Shown here in pieces: positions 1-7,423 of a DNA stretch of 32,033 nucleotides. The stretch's first letter is position 1; each line of letters begins with the position of its first letter. The notes beneath the pieces are model-generated. The model was not told where the DNA came from. It worked only from the letters and a program-made list of their open reading frames with translations, and searched no databases. Source of the DNA: Terriglobales bacterium (lineage in GTDB: Bacteria > Acidobacteriota > Terriglobia > Terriglobales > SCQP01); assembly GCA_025451775.1 (NCBI GenBank), contig JANWJU010000016.1, positions 1 to 32,033 on the forward strand. The letters are read 5' to 3'. A program made the position numbers and the translations under genes.

Positions 1-353
1 CCGTCCACCAGGGTTTGCAGCGTGGGCGGATAGCCTTGGGAATCGGTCTGGATCTGGATCAGGCCGCGGTCGGCGGCATCCTTGTAGCGGTCGATGGCGG
101 CCCGCATCTGCTCGAGGTCGATCCGCAACTCGTGTTCGCGCTGGCGCTGCACCGCCACCCGCGCCAAGGGCAGCGCCATCGAGGTCAGCACCAGCAGGAT
201 GCTGGTGGCCACGATCAGCTCGATCAACGTCATGCCGCACGTGGATTGGCGCGGGCCCCGCCGCGGCACCGCCGCGCGTCCCGCTTGTGCTCGCGCCGGC
301 TTGGGAACCCCGGCGCCCCAAGCCAGGACTGCGCCGCGCTGGGGCCGCTGCAT
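1..353 (-). CDS. GspG-like type II secretion pseudopilin, 3' end outside window
   Basis: This is a partial gene; about 117 codons are visible. From ATG at 353-351 there is a 40-residue leader ending in Cys-Gly, then MTLIELIVATSILLVL. That is the prepilin peptidase pattern: Gly at -1, Glu at +5 and a hydrophobic helix, although Met replaces the usual Phe at +1. After the helix come a charged stretch (RQREHELRIDLEQMRAAID) and GYPPTLQTLVDG, which resembles the early part of GspG-type major pseudopilins. Such proteins build the short pseudopilus of type II secretion in the inner membrane and periplasm. The ATG overlaps the stop of the upstream secretin gene by one base (TGATG), so the two are probably co-translated. 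The leader is long; a GTG at 269 would give a more usual 12-residue leader. Whether this is a pseudopilin or a type IV pilin cannot be settled without the C-terminus. Confidence 0.82.
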   Translation of the reverse strand, partial: MQRPQRGAVLAWGAGVPKPARAQAGRAAVPRRGPRQSTCGMTLIELIVATSILLVLTSMALPLARVAVQRQREHELRIDLEQMRAAIDRYKDAADRGLIQIQTDSQGYPPTLQTLVD

Positions 354-2686
354 CACCGCACCGTGACCGTGGCGGGCGTGGTGGAGACGGTGGTGGCCAC
401 GCCCTGCGGGTTGCGCGCGCCCACGCGGGTGATGGAAATGGGCGCGGTGCCCGGCGCCTTGGCGAGAAACGTGATGTTGACCACGTCCCCGGACCCGGCC
501 ACGCCGGCCACGTTCGGGGGCCGGCTGAGGCTCACTTGCGCCGTGCCCGTGGCGTCATCCTCGCGGTGCACCAGCGCTGGCGCCTGGCCATCCTGGGATA
601 AAAATCCGCCCAGCCTCATGGACTGCACCTGCATCAGCTTGGGATCGTAGTTGAGCTGGAAGGTCAGCGCGTAAGCATCGCGGGCGTTGTTCAAGCGCAG
701 TTGGACGTCAAACGGCTGGCCGGCGGCGGCCGCAATCGCCACCGGCGCAAACGTCAAGGCGGGTTCCCCGCCCGCGGCCGGGGCGGCAGCGGCGGGCGCA
801 GGAATCGCCGGCGCCGCGGGCGCGGCATTATTGGCGTTAGCAGGAGCGGCGGTGGACGCTGGGATTGCGGCCGTCGCCGGCGGCAGCTCGCGCAAGGCGA
901 TGTTGTCCTGCGTGCCCGTATCCAGCGCGCGCTGGTCTTCGGCGGTGATATCGAGGCTGCGCACAATGTGCGGCGTCAAGATCACCATGATCTCGTTATG
1001 CACGGTCTCGTCGTGCGTGCTCGAAAACAGGAATTTGAACACCGGGATCGAACTCAAGCCCGGCAATCCGGTCACGTTGTGGGTGAGGGTGTTGACCATC
1101 ATCGAACCCAGCACAGCGCTCTGCCCGTTCTTCAACTCGACGGTGTGGTCAATGATGTTGTTGCCAAATACCGGCTGCTGGATGCCGCCGATATTGTTGT
1201 AGCTGTCCACGCTGGAGATCTCGATGTGACTCTGCAGCAGCACCGAGTCGTCGCCGTGGATCTCGGGCGTCATGTTGATGATCACCCCCACCGGATCGTA
1301 GGTGAACTGCGTGTTCACCAGCGGGTTGATGCCGACGCCGCCGATGCCGGGTTGGAAGCTGCCCGTCGCCACCGGGATCCTCTGGCCGATCTGCAACTGC
1401 GCCTTTTGGCCCTGCACCGAGCGCAACTCCGGCTCCTGGATCGTATGCGTGCTGGAGTTGTTGAGCAGGGCGTTGAGGGTGGCGTTGGGGATGGTGACGG
1501 CAAAGTTGCTGCTGTTCAGATGGAGCAACTCGTTGAGCGTGGGTGAATTGGTGGTCGGAGGGGTGGCCGTACCGGACGTGGTGGAACCGGAGGTCGTGCT
1601 GGCCGGCGTGGTGGGCGCCTGCAACCCGATACTGAAACTGGTGGGCGGCTCCAATCCCAAATCGCGCGCCACGTCGGTGTTGACCTGCAGGATGCGCACG
1701 TCCACCACCACCTCCGGCGGCGCCTTGTCCAGATCGTCGAGGATCTTCTGCACCATGGCGACCCTGGCGGGCGTGTCGCGCATCACCAAGGCGTTGATGG
1801 AAGCCACCGGCATGATGTGCGGCTGCGGCTGCGTCAGCCCGCGGATCGCCTGCGCCAACTCGGTCAGATCGGTGGGCGCCTCGATATTCTTAATGTAGAA
1901 AACCTTGAGCACTGTCTGATCGATTGCCTGATGCTTCTGCTGGTTGTTGTTGGCGATCAGGATGGTGTTGGGCGTGATGGGGGTGTAAAAACTATCCGTC
2001 TGGACGTTGAGCACCTGCAGGATCTGCATCACCGTGACGTTGTGCAGGTCCAGGCTGACGTGGCCGGAGTTCGCATAGCCGCCTTGGCTGGAGGAATCGA
2101 AAATGACGTTCAAGTCCGCCAGTTTTCCCACCGAGAGATAGGCGCTTCTGGGGTCGCTGTTGACGGAAAAATCCTTGATCAGCGTGTTCGACACGGGCCC
2201 CAACTCGACCGGCCCGGCGGCGCGCGCCAGCCGTGCCTCCAAATTCGATACCTGGGCCGCGCCCACCGGCTCACCCTCCGCTGGCGCGGGCGGGTGCATG
2301 AGTTCGTCGATCGCCCGCAACTCCTGCTGGGCGACGAAGTTGGCCGGATCGATGGCCATGGCCCGCTGAAACTGGACCATCGCCTCCGGATACTGCTTGG
2401 CGGCTTTGTACTTTTCTCCCGCCTCGATATGGGCGTTAGCGGCGGCGAACTGCGCCTGCTGCGCCGAAATCTGGTACTGCGCGTCGTCCGGTTTCAGCTC
2501 CAACGCCTTGCTGAAATCCGCATACGCCTGATCGTAGTTCTTGGCCGTCATCGACATCTGGCCATGGCGGTAATAACCCGACGATTGATCCCGCGCCACC
2601 GCCCGCGAGGGCGCCGCGAGCAGCACCGCACAACAGGCACAAACGAGAAGAAGGCTCCAACTCTTTAGGGGGGGTATGGGGGACAC
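353..2686 (-). CDS. TPR-containing secretin (GspD/PilQ family) with C-terminal cohesin-like domain
   Basis: The 777-residue protein starts at GTG 2686, the only start that leaves a signal peptide (hydrophobic stretch about residues 8-28, then Ala-rich). Order of parts: TPR-like helices (about 36-130), a secretin N-terminal STN/N0-type region (about 165-250), an N1/NolW-like repeat (about 255-325), the secretin pore domain (about 395-590, with VLGSMMVNTLTHNVTGLPGL and a conserved end near VILTPHIV), an Ala/Pro-rich linker (about 605-640), and a beta-rich tail (about 645-777) with the look of a cohesin domain (FDVQLRLNNARDAYALTFQL, then YDPKLMQV and GSGDVVNITF). Secretins form the outer-membrane channel of type II secretion and type IV pili. 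The pseudopilin gene directly downstream fits that role. The secretin call is secure. The cohesin call rests on sequence pattern only. The start codon lies close to a GC-rich repeat-like leader, so the first residues are less certain. Confidence 0.9.
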   Translation of the reverse strand: MSPIPPLKSWSLLLVCACCAVLLAAPSRAVARDQSSGYYRHGQMSMTAKNYDQAYADFSKALELKPDDAQYQISAQQAQFAAANAHIEAGEKYKAAKQYPEAMVQFQRAMAIDPANFVAQQELRAIDELMHPPAPAEGEPVGAAQVSNLEARLARAAGPVELGPVSNTLIKDFSVNSDPRSAYLSVGKLADLNVIFDSSSQGGYANSGHVSLDLHNVTVMQILQVLNVQTDSFYTPITPNTILIANNNQQKHQAIDQTVLKVFYIKNIEAPTDLTELAQAIRGLTQPQPHIMPVASINALVMRDTPARVAMVQKILDDLDKAPPEVVVDVRILQVNTDVARDLGLEPPTSFSIGLQAPTTPASTTSGSTTSGTATPPTTNSPTLNELLHLNSSNFAVTIPNATLNALLNNSSTHTIQEPELRSVQGQKAQLQIGQRIPVATGSFQPGIGGVGINPLVNTQFTYDPVGVIINMTPEIHGDDSVLLQSHIEISSVDSYNNIGGIQQPVFGNNIIDHTVELKNGQSAVLGSMMVNTLTHNVTGLPGLSSIPVFKFLFSSTHDETVHNEIMVILTPHIVRSLDITAEDQRALDTGTQDNIALRELPPATAAIPASTAAPANANNAAPAAPAIPAPAAAAPAAGGEPALTFAPVAIAAAAGQPFDVQLRLNNARDAYALTFQLNYDPKLMQVQSMRLGGFLSQDGQAPALVHREDDATGTAQVSLSRPPNVAGVAGSGDVVNITFLAKAPGTAPISITRVGARNPQGVATTVSTTPATVTVR

Positions 2687-2714
2687 AGGTCTCCGCCGCG
2701 GCGCTCGGCAAGCC

Positions 2715-2742
2715 GCCAGAACTGCCAGAAACTGCCAGAGCT
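2715..2742. repeat. three short tandem copies in the secretin/smpB intergenic region
   Basis: Three near-identical units, GCCAGAACT, GCCAGAAACT and GCCAGAGCT, follow each other at 2715-2723, 2724-2733 and 2734-2742. They lie in the 168-nt gap between the divergent secretin and smpB genes. The rest of the gap is GC-rich, and no convincing sigma-70 promoter stands out for either gene. The function is unknown. Confidence 0.55.
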
Positions 2743-2854
2743 GAACGTTTCGCTCAGTCTAGCATAGCTCACCTGAACGCAAACCCAGCGGATCCACCGG
2801 GTTACCTCGCCACGCGGGACGGCGCGGGGGTGACGCGGGGGATTACGATGGAGT

Positions 2855-3331
2855 GTGGCAGAAAAGTCCCCCATCCCGCAGAAGAACATCAGCGAGAACC
2901 GGAAGGCTCGCCACGACTACCTGTTGCTGGAGCACTGGGAAGCCGGCATTGCGCTCACCGGCGGCGAGGTGAAATCGCTGCGCGCCGGGCAAGTCCAGCT
3001 TAAAGACAGCTATGGCCTGCTGAGCAACGGCCAGCTTTACCTGCTCAACTGTCACATCAGCCTTTATAAAAACGCCGGCTACGCCATCCACGAGCCCGAC
3101 CGCACGCGCAAGCTGCTGCTGCACAAATCCGAGTTGCAGCGGCTGGAGGGCAAGGTGCGGGAGAAAGGCCTGACCTTGATCCCGCTGCGGTTGTACTGGA
3201 AATCGGGCAAGGTGAAGTGCGAGATTGCCCTCGCCAAAGGCAAACAGCTCTACGACAAACGGGAAACCGAGCGCCGGCGCGAAGCCGACGCCACCGCCCG
3301 CCAAGCCATGAAGGAACACGGCCGCCGTTAA
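2855..3331 (+). CDS. smpB: SsrA-binding protein SmpB
   Basis: This 158-residue protein binds tmRNA (SsrA) and delivers it to stalled ribosomes in trans-translation. The family core is clear: NRKARHDYLLLEHWEAGIAL near the start, then TGGEVKSLRAGQVQLKDSY, a beta-barrel section, and the basic tail with KGKQLYDKRETERRREAD that folds into the mRNA channel of the ribosome. The length is normal for the family (about 150-160). The start is GTG at 2855. An ATG seven bases upstream is in another frame. pepA follows 30 nt downstream on the same strand, so the two may be co-transcribed. The tmRNA gene itself is not in the window. Confidence 0.97.
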   Translation: MAEKSPIPQKNISENRKARHDYLLLEHWEAGIALTGGEVKSLRAGQVQLKDSYGLLSNGQLYLLNCHISLYKNAGYAIHEPDRTRKLLLHKSELQRLEGKVREKGLTLIPLRLYWKSGKVKCEIALAKGKQLYDKRETERRREADATARQAMKEHGRR

Positions 3332-3361
3332 CCCTGAATCGATCGCCCGGATCATCCGCCC

Positions 3362-4849
3362 ATGAAAACCACCATCGAACGCCGCGCGGCTGTGCAACTG
3401 GCCCAGCTCGAAACCGAAGCCCTGGTCGTGATCGCCGCGCAACTCGCCGCCGCCACCTCCATCGACGCCGTGAACGCCGCCACCGGGGGCGCGGTCGCCG
3501 AGCTGTTCGCCTCCGGGGAGTTCTCCGGCAAAGCGCTGGAGACGGCCGTGCTGACGCGGCCCGCCGGGGTGAAAGCAAAGCGGTTGGTCATCGCCGGGCG
3601 CAGCGCCGCGTTGGGCGTGCTGGAGCTGTGGCGGCTGGCGGGCACGATCACGCGGCAGCTCAAGGGAAAAGGCGTGCACCACCTGACCGTGGTGCTGCCG
3701 GAGGGCGTGGGGGCCGAAGCTGCCGCCGCCGCCATCCTGAACGGCGTGGCCTCCGCCAACTTCGAGCCGGATACCTACAAGAGCGACCGCAAACCCGAGC
3801 GCCGCATCGACACCCTGACCCTGATTGCTCCACAAAGTGCTTCCCTGCCGGCTTTGGACACGGCGGTAAGGGAGGCCGCGATCGTCGCCGACGCCCACCT
3901 TTTCGCCCGCGAGCTGGCCAACGAGCCCAGCAACCGGCTGACGCCCACCATCATGGGCCAGCGCGCCGCCGCCATGGCGCAAGCAGCGGGGCTGGAGTGC
4001 GAGCTGATCGGCGAGGCCAAGGCACGGGAACTGAAGATGGGCGCCTTCCTCGGCGTCTCCGCCGGCAGCGCTGAGCCGCCGGTGATGATGGTGCTGCGTT
4101 ACAGGGGCAATCCGTCCAGCAAGGATCTGCTGGCCATCATCGGCAAGGGCATTACGTTTGACACCGGTGGGATCTCGATCAAGCCGGCGGCGAACATGGA
4201 GATGATGAAGTTCGACATGTGCGGCGGCGCGGCCACGCTGGGCGCGATGCAGGCCATCGCCGCGCTCAAGCCCAAAATCAACGTGCTGGCGCTGGTGCCG
4301 GCCAGCGAGAACATGCCCGGCGGACGGGCGCAAAAGCCTGGCGACGTGCAGATCGCCATGTCGGGTCAATCCATCGAGGTGCTCAACACCGACGCCGAAG
4401 GCCGCATGGTGCTCGCCGACGCCATCTGCTACGCCCGCCAGCAAGGGGCCACGCACTTGATCGACTCGGCCACCCTCACCGGCGCCTGCGTGGTGGCGCT
4501 GGGGCACGTCAACAGCGGCGTGTTCACCAACGACGAGGCGTTTTACCAAATCTTCCAGCGCGCGCTCGAGCGCAGCGGCGAGAAGATGTGGCGCCTGCCG
4601 CTCGACCAGGAGTACGCCGACCAGATCAAGGGCACCGTCGGCGATGTCCTCAACACCGGCGGCCGCTGGGGCGGCGCCATCACCGCCGCCCAGTTCCTCC
4701 AGGAGTTCGTGGGCGACACGCCCTGGATCCACCTCGACATCGCTGGCACCGCCTGGACCGAGGAGAACAAACCCTGGATGCCCAAAGGCCCCACCGGCGC
4801 CCCCACCTACACCCTCATCGAGCTGGTGCGGGAGATGGCGGGGCGATAG
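3362..4849 (+). CDS. pepA: Leucyl aminopeptidase (M17 family, cytosol aminopeptidase)
   Basis: This 495-residue two-metal aminopeptidase removes N-terminal residues from peptides in the cytoplasm. The C-terminal catalytic domain shows the M17 hallmarks: GKGITFDTGGISIKP (lysine and aspartate metal ligands near residue 262-267), MKFDMCGGAA, and the signature NTDAEGRMVLADA, which carries further metal ligands and the catalytic Arg. The weaker N-terminal domain (about 1-165) is typical of the family, where it serves in hexamer assembly. The length is normal. ATG 3362 is the first in-frame start after smpB. In some bacteria PepA also binds DNA; nothing here supports or excludes that. No frameshift or missing ligand was noticed. 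Confidence 0.96.
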   Translation: MKTTIERRAAVQLAQLETEALVVIAAQLAAATSIDAVNAATGGAVAELFASGEFSGKALETAVLTRPAGVKAKRLVIAGRSAALGVLELWRLAGTITRQLKGKGVHHLTVVLPEGVGAEAAAAAILNGVASANFEPDTYKSDRKPERRIDTLTLIAPQSASLPALDTAVREAAIVADAHLFARELANEPSNRLTPTIMGQRAAAMAQAAGLECELIGEAKARELKMGAFLGVSAGSAEPPVMMVLRYRGNPSSKDLLAIIGKGITFDTGGISIKPAANMEMMKFDMCGGAATLGAMQAIAALKPKINVLALVPASENMPGGRAQKPGDVQIAMSGQSIEVLNTDAEGRMVLADAICYARQQGATHLIDSATLTGACVVALGHVNSGVFTNDEAFYQIFQRALERSGEKMWRLPLDQEYADQIKGTVGDVLNTGGRWGGAITAAQFLQEFVGDTPWIHLDIAGTAWTEENKPWMPKGPTGAPTYTLIELVREMAGR

Positions 4850-4862
4850 CCGCGCCGAGTGG

Positions 4863-4901
4863 ACCAGGAACCAGACCAGGAACCTGGTTTAGAATAAAAC
4901 C
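4863..4901 (+). promoter_or_regulatory. Promoter/operator of the toxin-antitoxin pair
   Basis: A 10-nt direct repeat ACCAGGAACC occurs at 4863-4872 and 4875-4884. The second copy is half of a perfect 14-nt palindrome ACCAGGAACCTGGT (4875-4888). Directly after it is a -10-like box TAGAAT (4890-4895), flanked by the inverted pair GGTTT/AAACC (4886-4890 and 4897-4901). No good -35 box was found. The antitoxin ATG lies only six bases past the -10-like box and has no Shine-Dalgarno sequence, so the message may be leaderless or nearly so. A palindrome over the promoter fits autoregulation by a Phd/YefM-type antitoxin; this is inferred. Confidence 0.5.
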
Positions 4902-5123
4902 ATGATCCGCCTCAACGTGCAGGAAGCCAAGACCCACCTGTCGCGCTACCTGAACCGGGTGGCCGAGGGCGAGACCGTGATCCTGTGCCGGCGCAATGTG
5001 CCCATCGCCGAGATCCGCGCGCTGCCGCAGCGCCGGCGGAGTCCGCGGCCGGTGGGCATGGCCAAAGGGCAAATCCATATCCCACCCGAATTTTTCGACC
5101 CGCTGCCGGATGACGAAACTTGA
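4902..5123 (+). CDS. Type II antitoxin, Phd/YefM family
   Basis: This 73-residue protein has the Phd/YefM antitoxin layout. An N-terminal DNA-binding fold begins with MIRLNVQEAKTHLSRYLNRV and continues with EGETVILCRRNVPIAEIRAL. A short C-terminal tail with GMAKGQIHIPPEFFDPLP would wrap around and neutralise the toxin. Antitoxins of this type bind the promoter of their own operon as dimers, and a palindrome lies just upstream. The partner is the PIN-domain gene immediately downstream, which is frameshifted, so this antitoxin may now be an orphan. The start is ATG 4902, with no clear ribosome-binding site. The frame appears intact and of normal length. Confidence 0.88.
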   Translation: MIRLNVQEAKTHLSRYLNRVAEGETVILCRRNVPIAEIRALPQRRRSPRPVGMAKGQIHIPPEFFDPLPDDET

Positions 5124-5144
5124 TGCCTGGGAAGGCCTCTGAGT

Positions 5145-5530
5145 TTGCGCCTGCTTCTGGATACCTGCGCTTTTCTTTGGCTGGCCGACGATGATCCGGC
5201 CTTGAGCTTGGCGGCGCGAGCGGCGGCCACGGCGCCGGGAACGATGTATTTGTGAGCTCCGTGTCAGCGGCGGAAGTGGCCGTGAAATTTGCCCGTGGTC
5301 GGTTACAGTTAACCCTGCCTCCCGATCAGTTCTTCCCCTCCGCTCGCCGGCGCTCGGCGTTAGCCGAGCTGGCGCTGGACGAAACCGCCGCCTTGGGCGT
5401 CGCCCGGCTCCCCGACTTGCATCGCGACCCCTTCGATCGCCTGTTGATCGCGCCGGCGCTCACGCACGGGCTCGTACTGGTCACGCCCGACGAGGCCATC
5501 CGGCGCTATCCCGTGCCCACACTGTGGTGA
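5145..5530 (+). pseudogene. PIN-domain (VapC-like) toxin, broken by a one-base frameshift
   Basis: Two frames together make one normal-length PIN toxin of about 128 residues. The first part, from TTG 5145 (GGGAAGG ribosome-binding site at 5129-5135), reads LRLLLDTCAFLWLADDDPAL, with the first catalytic Asp at residue 6, and runs to a TGA at 5253. The second part continues in another frame from about 5240, reading NDVFVSSVSAAEVAVKFARG with the conserved Glu, then RDPFDRLLIAPAL and LVTPDEAIRRYPVPTLW with the last acidic residues. One missing base near 5238-5240 (GGAAC, where GGNAAC would restore the frame) explains the break. PIN toxins are Mg-dependent ribonucleases. All four acidic positions survive if the frame is restored, so the lesion is either recent or a sequencing error. 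No standard slippery heptamer was seen at the junction. Confidence 0.82.
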
Positions 5531-5540
5531 AGCTCGCGCT

Positions 5541-6716
5541 TCAACCCGCAACCACGGCGCCGCTGTCCCAGCGGTAGCGGCGAGTTTCGAGGGTGGCGAG
5601 GCTGGCGGCGGTCAGGGCTTCGAGGTCGAGGTCTTGCTCGGCGGCGGCGAGTTCGGCGGGGGAGGCGGCGAGGGCGGGGCTGCGCGGCATGAAGGCCGAG
5701 CAGCAGTCGTCGCCCGCCTGTTCGCTGACGTCGAAGGTGCCGATGCGGCGCGCTTCCGCCTGGATCGTCACCTTGTCGTCGCCGATTACGGGGCGGTAGA
5801 CCGGCACGGTCACCGCGGCGCTCACTGCTTCGAGGTTGAGCACGGTTTGACTGGCGACCTGCGCCAGCGAGTCGCCGGTGATCAGGCCATGGGCGTGGAT
5901 CTGGCCCGCGACCGCGGCCGCTATGCGCAGCATCATGCGCCGGTACAGCAAAATGCGGTAAGGGCTGGGGCAGCCCGCCACAATCGCCCGCTGCACGGGC
6001 TCAAACGGGCACAGATACAAGCGGGTGTGGAGCTGGTAGCGCGTCAGTTGGCGGGCGATTTGCTCGACCTGCGCCAAACTCAACGTCTGGCCCTGGGGCG
6101 GCGCGCCGTAAAAATGGATCAGCATGACCCGTCCGCCGCGGCGGATCAAGCGGAACGCGGCCACCGGCGAATCAAAGCCGGAGGAGATCAGCGCCAGCAG
6201 GCGGCCGGCGGTGCCGGCGGGCATGCCGCCCAGTCCCGGCTCCGCGGCCCGGCTCACCAGCGCCCCCTTGCGGCTGAGCACGATGGTGCAGCGGCGTGCG
6301 GGGTGGCGCAGGTCCACCGCCAGGCCCAGCTTCTGCTCGATGTAGCGGCCCACGTGCACCGCCACCTCGTAGGAGCCGAGGGGGAACGCCTTGTCGGGAC
6401 GCACCACATTCAGGGCGAATGAATCCCCGCTCTGCGAGGCGATCATCGCCAGCGCCACCGGCGCGATCGCCTCCGGATCGGGCGCCACGCGCTCGCCCGC
6501 CGTGATGGACTGCACCCCGAGCGCGAACTCCAGCCGCTGGCGGACTTCGCCGTCCGCCTCCGGCGGGCAGCTCACCAGCAGGCCCAGGCCGCGCATCCCC
6601 ACCGTGCTGCCGGTCGACGCCAGCAAGCGCTCTAAATTGGCCCGCAGACGCGTGCTGAAGAAGCCGCGGTTGGCTCCCTTCAGGTTCATCTCGTGGCCGT
6701 GCAGGAGAAAATCCAC
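5541..6716 (-). CDS. thiI: tRNA 4-thiouridine synthase ThiI (no rhodanese domain)
   Basis: ThiI adenylates uridine 8 of tRNA and replaces oxygen with sulfur to make 4-thiouridine, which senses near-UV light; in some bacteria it also supplies sulfur for thiamine. The 391-residue protein has the N-terminal NFLD part (NLKGANRGFFSTRLRANLE), a THUMP domain (about 60-165), and a PP-loop ATPase domain with ISSGFDSPVAAFRLIRRGG (about 176-195). Near the end DDCCSAFMPRSP (Cys 338-339) matches the position of the catalytic cysteine in Bacillus-type enzymes. There is no C-terminal rhodanese domain, unlike Escherichia coli ThiI, so sulfur must come from another carrier. The start is GTG 6716: an in-frame stop lies two codons upstream, and a GGAGGG site is placed suitably. 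It lies 26 nt downstream of the ABC ATPase gene and may share its transcript. Confidence 0.94.
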   Translation of the reverse strand: MDFLLHGHEMNLKGANRGFFSTRLRANLERLLASTGSTVGMRGLGLLVSCPPEADGEVRQRLEFALGVQSITAGERVAPDPEAIAPVALAMIASQSGDSFALNVVRPDKAFPLGSYEVAVHVGRYIEQKLGLAVDLRHPARRCTIVLSRKGALVSRAAEPGLGGMPAGTAGRLLALISSGFDSPVAAFRLIRRGGRVMLIHFYGAPPQGQTLSLAQVEQIARQLTRYQLHTRLYLCPFEPVQRAIVAGCPSPYRILLYRRMMLRIAAAVAGQIHAHGLITGDSLAQVASQTVLNLEAVSAAVTVPVYRPVIGDDKVTIQAEARRIGTFDVSEQAGDDCCSAFMPRSPALAASPAELAAAEQDLDLEALTAASLATLETRRYRWDSGAVVAG

Positions 6717-6742
6717 GCTGGCTCACCCTCCAGAAGTCACGT

Positions 6743-7423
6743 TCAGGCCAGCTGGCCATCCCGCATGTGCAGCGTGCGGTGGCCGATGGCCGCCGCCGCC
6801 TCGTTGTGGGTGATCATCAGGATGGTCTGGCCCAGAGTGCGGTTGAGCTCCGCCATCACCGCCAGCACGGCGTCGGAGTTGCGGGAATCGAGGTTGCCGG
6901 TGGGTTCATCGGCGAGCAGAATGCGCGGGCGGTTGATCAGGGCGCGGGCAATGGCCACGCGCTGCTGCTCGCCGCCGGAGAGCTGCGTGGGACGGTGGTG
7001 GAGGCGGGCGCCAATGCCCAGCAGCGCGATCAGGTGGATCTGGTACTTGTCGGTCTCTTCCGCGGCATCCCCGTTCCGGCCGGCGATCTCGCGCGCGATC
7101 TCGATGTTGCCCAGCGCATCCAACGTGGGCAGCAGGTTGAATTTCTGAAAGACGATGCCAATGGCGCGCCGCCGCAGCGTCGTGCGCCCGGCGTCGGAGA
7201 GGCTGCCGTACTCGGTGCCTTCGATCAGCACCCGCCCCGTGGTGGGAGGCGTCAATCCGCCCAGGATGTGCAGGAGCGTGCTCTTGCCGCTGCCCGAGGC
7301 GCCCACGATGGAGACGAACTCGCCCGCCTCCACCGCCAGCGACACCCCGCGCAAGGCCGGAACCTGGATCTGTCCGACCGGATAAACTTTAGTGATGTTG
7401 TCGGCGACTACGACGGCAGGCAT
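6743..7423 (-). CDS. ABC transporter ATP-binding protein, LolD/MacB type
   Basis: This 226-residue stand-alone nucleotide-binding subunit has all core motifs: Walker A GASGSGKST (41-49), a Q-loop (VFQKFNLLPTLDAL), the signature LSGGEQQRVAIARAL, Walker B ILLADEPTGNLDS, and the switch His in MITHNEAAA. The DEPTGNLDS form and the size match the MacB/LolD/FtsE group, which powers mechanotransmission transporters for lipoproteins, drugs or cell-division factors. The usual FtsX-like permease is not next to it. The downstream gene is thiI, and the facing gene is an acyltransferase-like membrane protein. Its ATG (7423-7421) overlaps the ATG of that facing gene, so its promoter must lie inside the neighbour's coding region. 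The substrate cannot be told. Confidence 0.93.
   Translation of the reverse strand: MPAVVVADNITKVYPVGQIQVPALRGVSLAVEAGEFVSIVGASGSGKSTLLHILGGLTPPTTGRVLIEGTEYGSLSDAGRTTLRRRAIGIVFQKFNLLPTLDALGNIEIAREIAGRNGDAAEETDKYQIHLIALLGIGARLHHRPTQLSGGEQQRVAIARALINRPRILLADEPTGNLDSRNSDAVLAVMAELNRTLGQTILMITHNEAAAAIGHRTLHMRDGQLA

Noticed and set aside
15-650. Long plus-strand open frame at the left end
   Set aside because: It is antisense to the pseudopilin and secretin genes, matches no family, and is typical of GC-rich shadow frames.
2843-4732. 629-codon minus-strand open frame
   Set aside because: It lies opposite smpB and pepA, both certain, and its composition (His/Gly/Arg-rich, no domain) is that of an antisense frame.
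5230-5256. Programmed frameshifting in the PIN toxin
   Set aside because: No slippery heptamer in the right frame and no downstream pseudoknot was noticed; a simple lesion or sequencing error is more likely.
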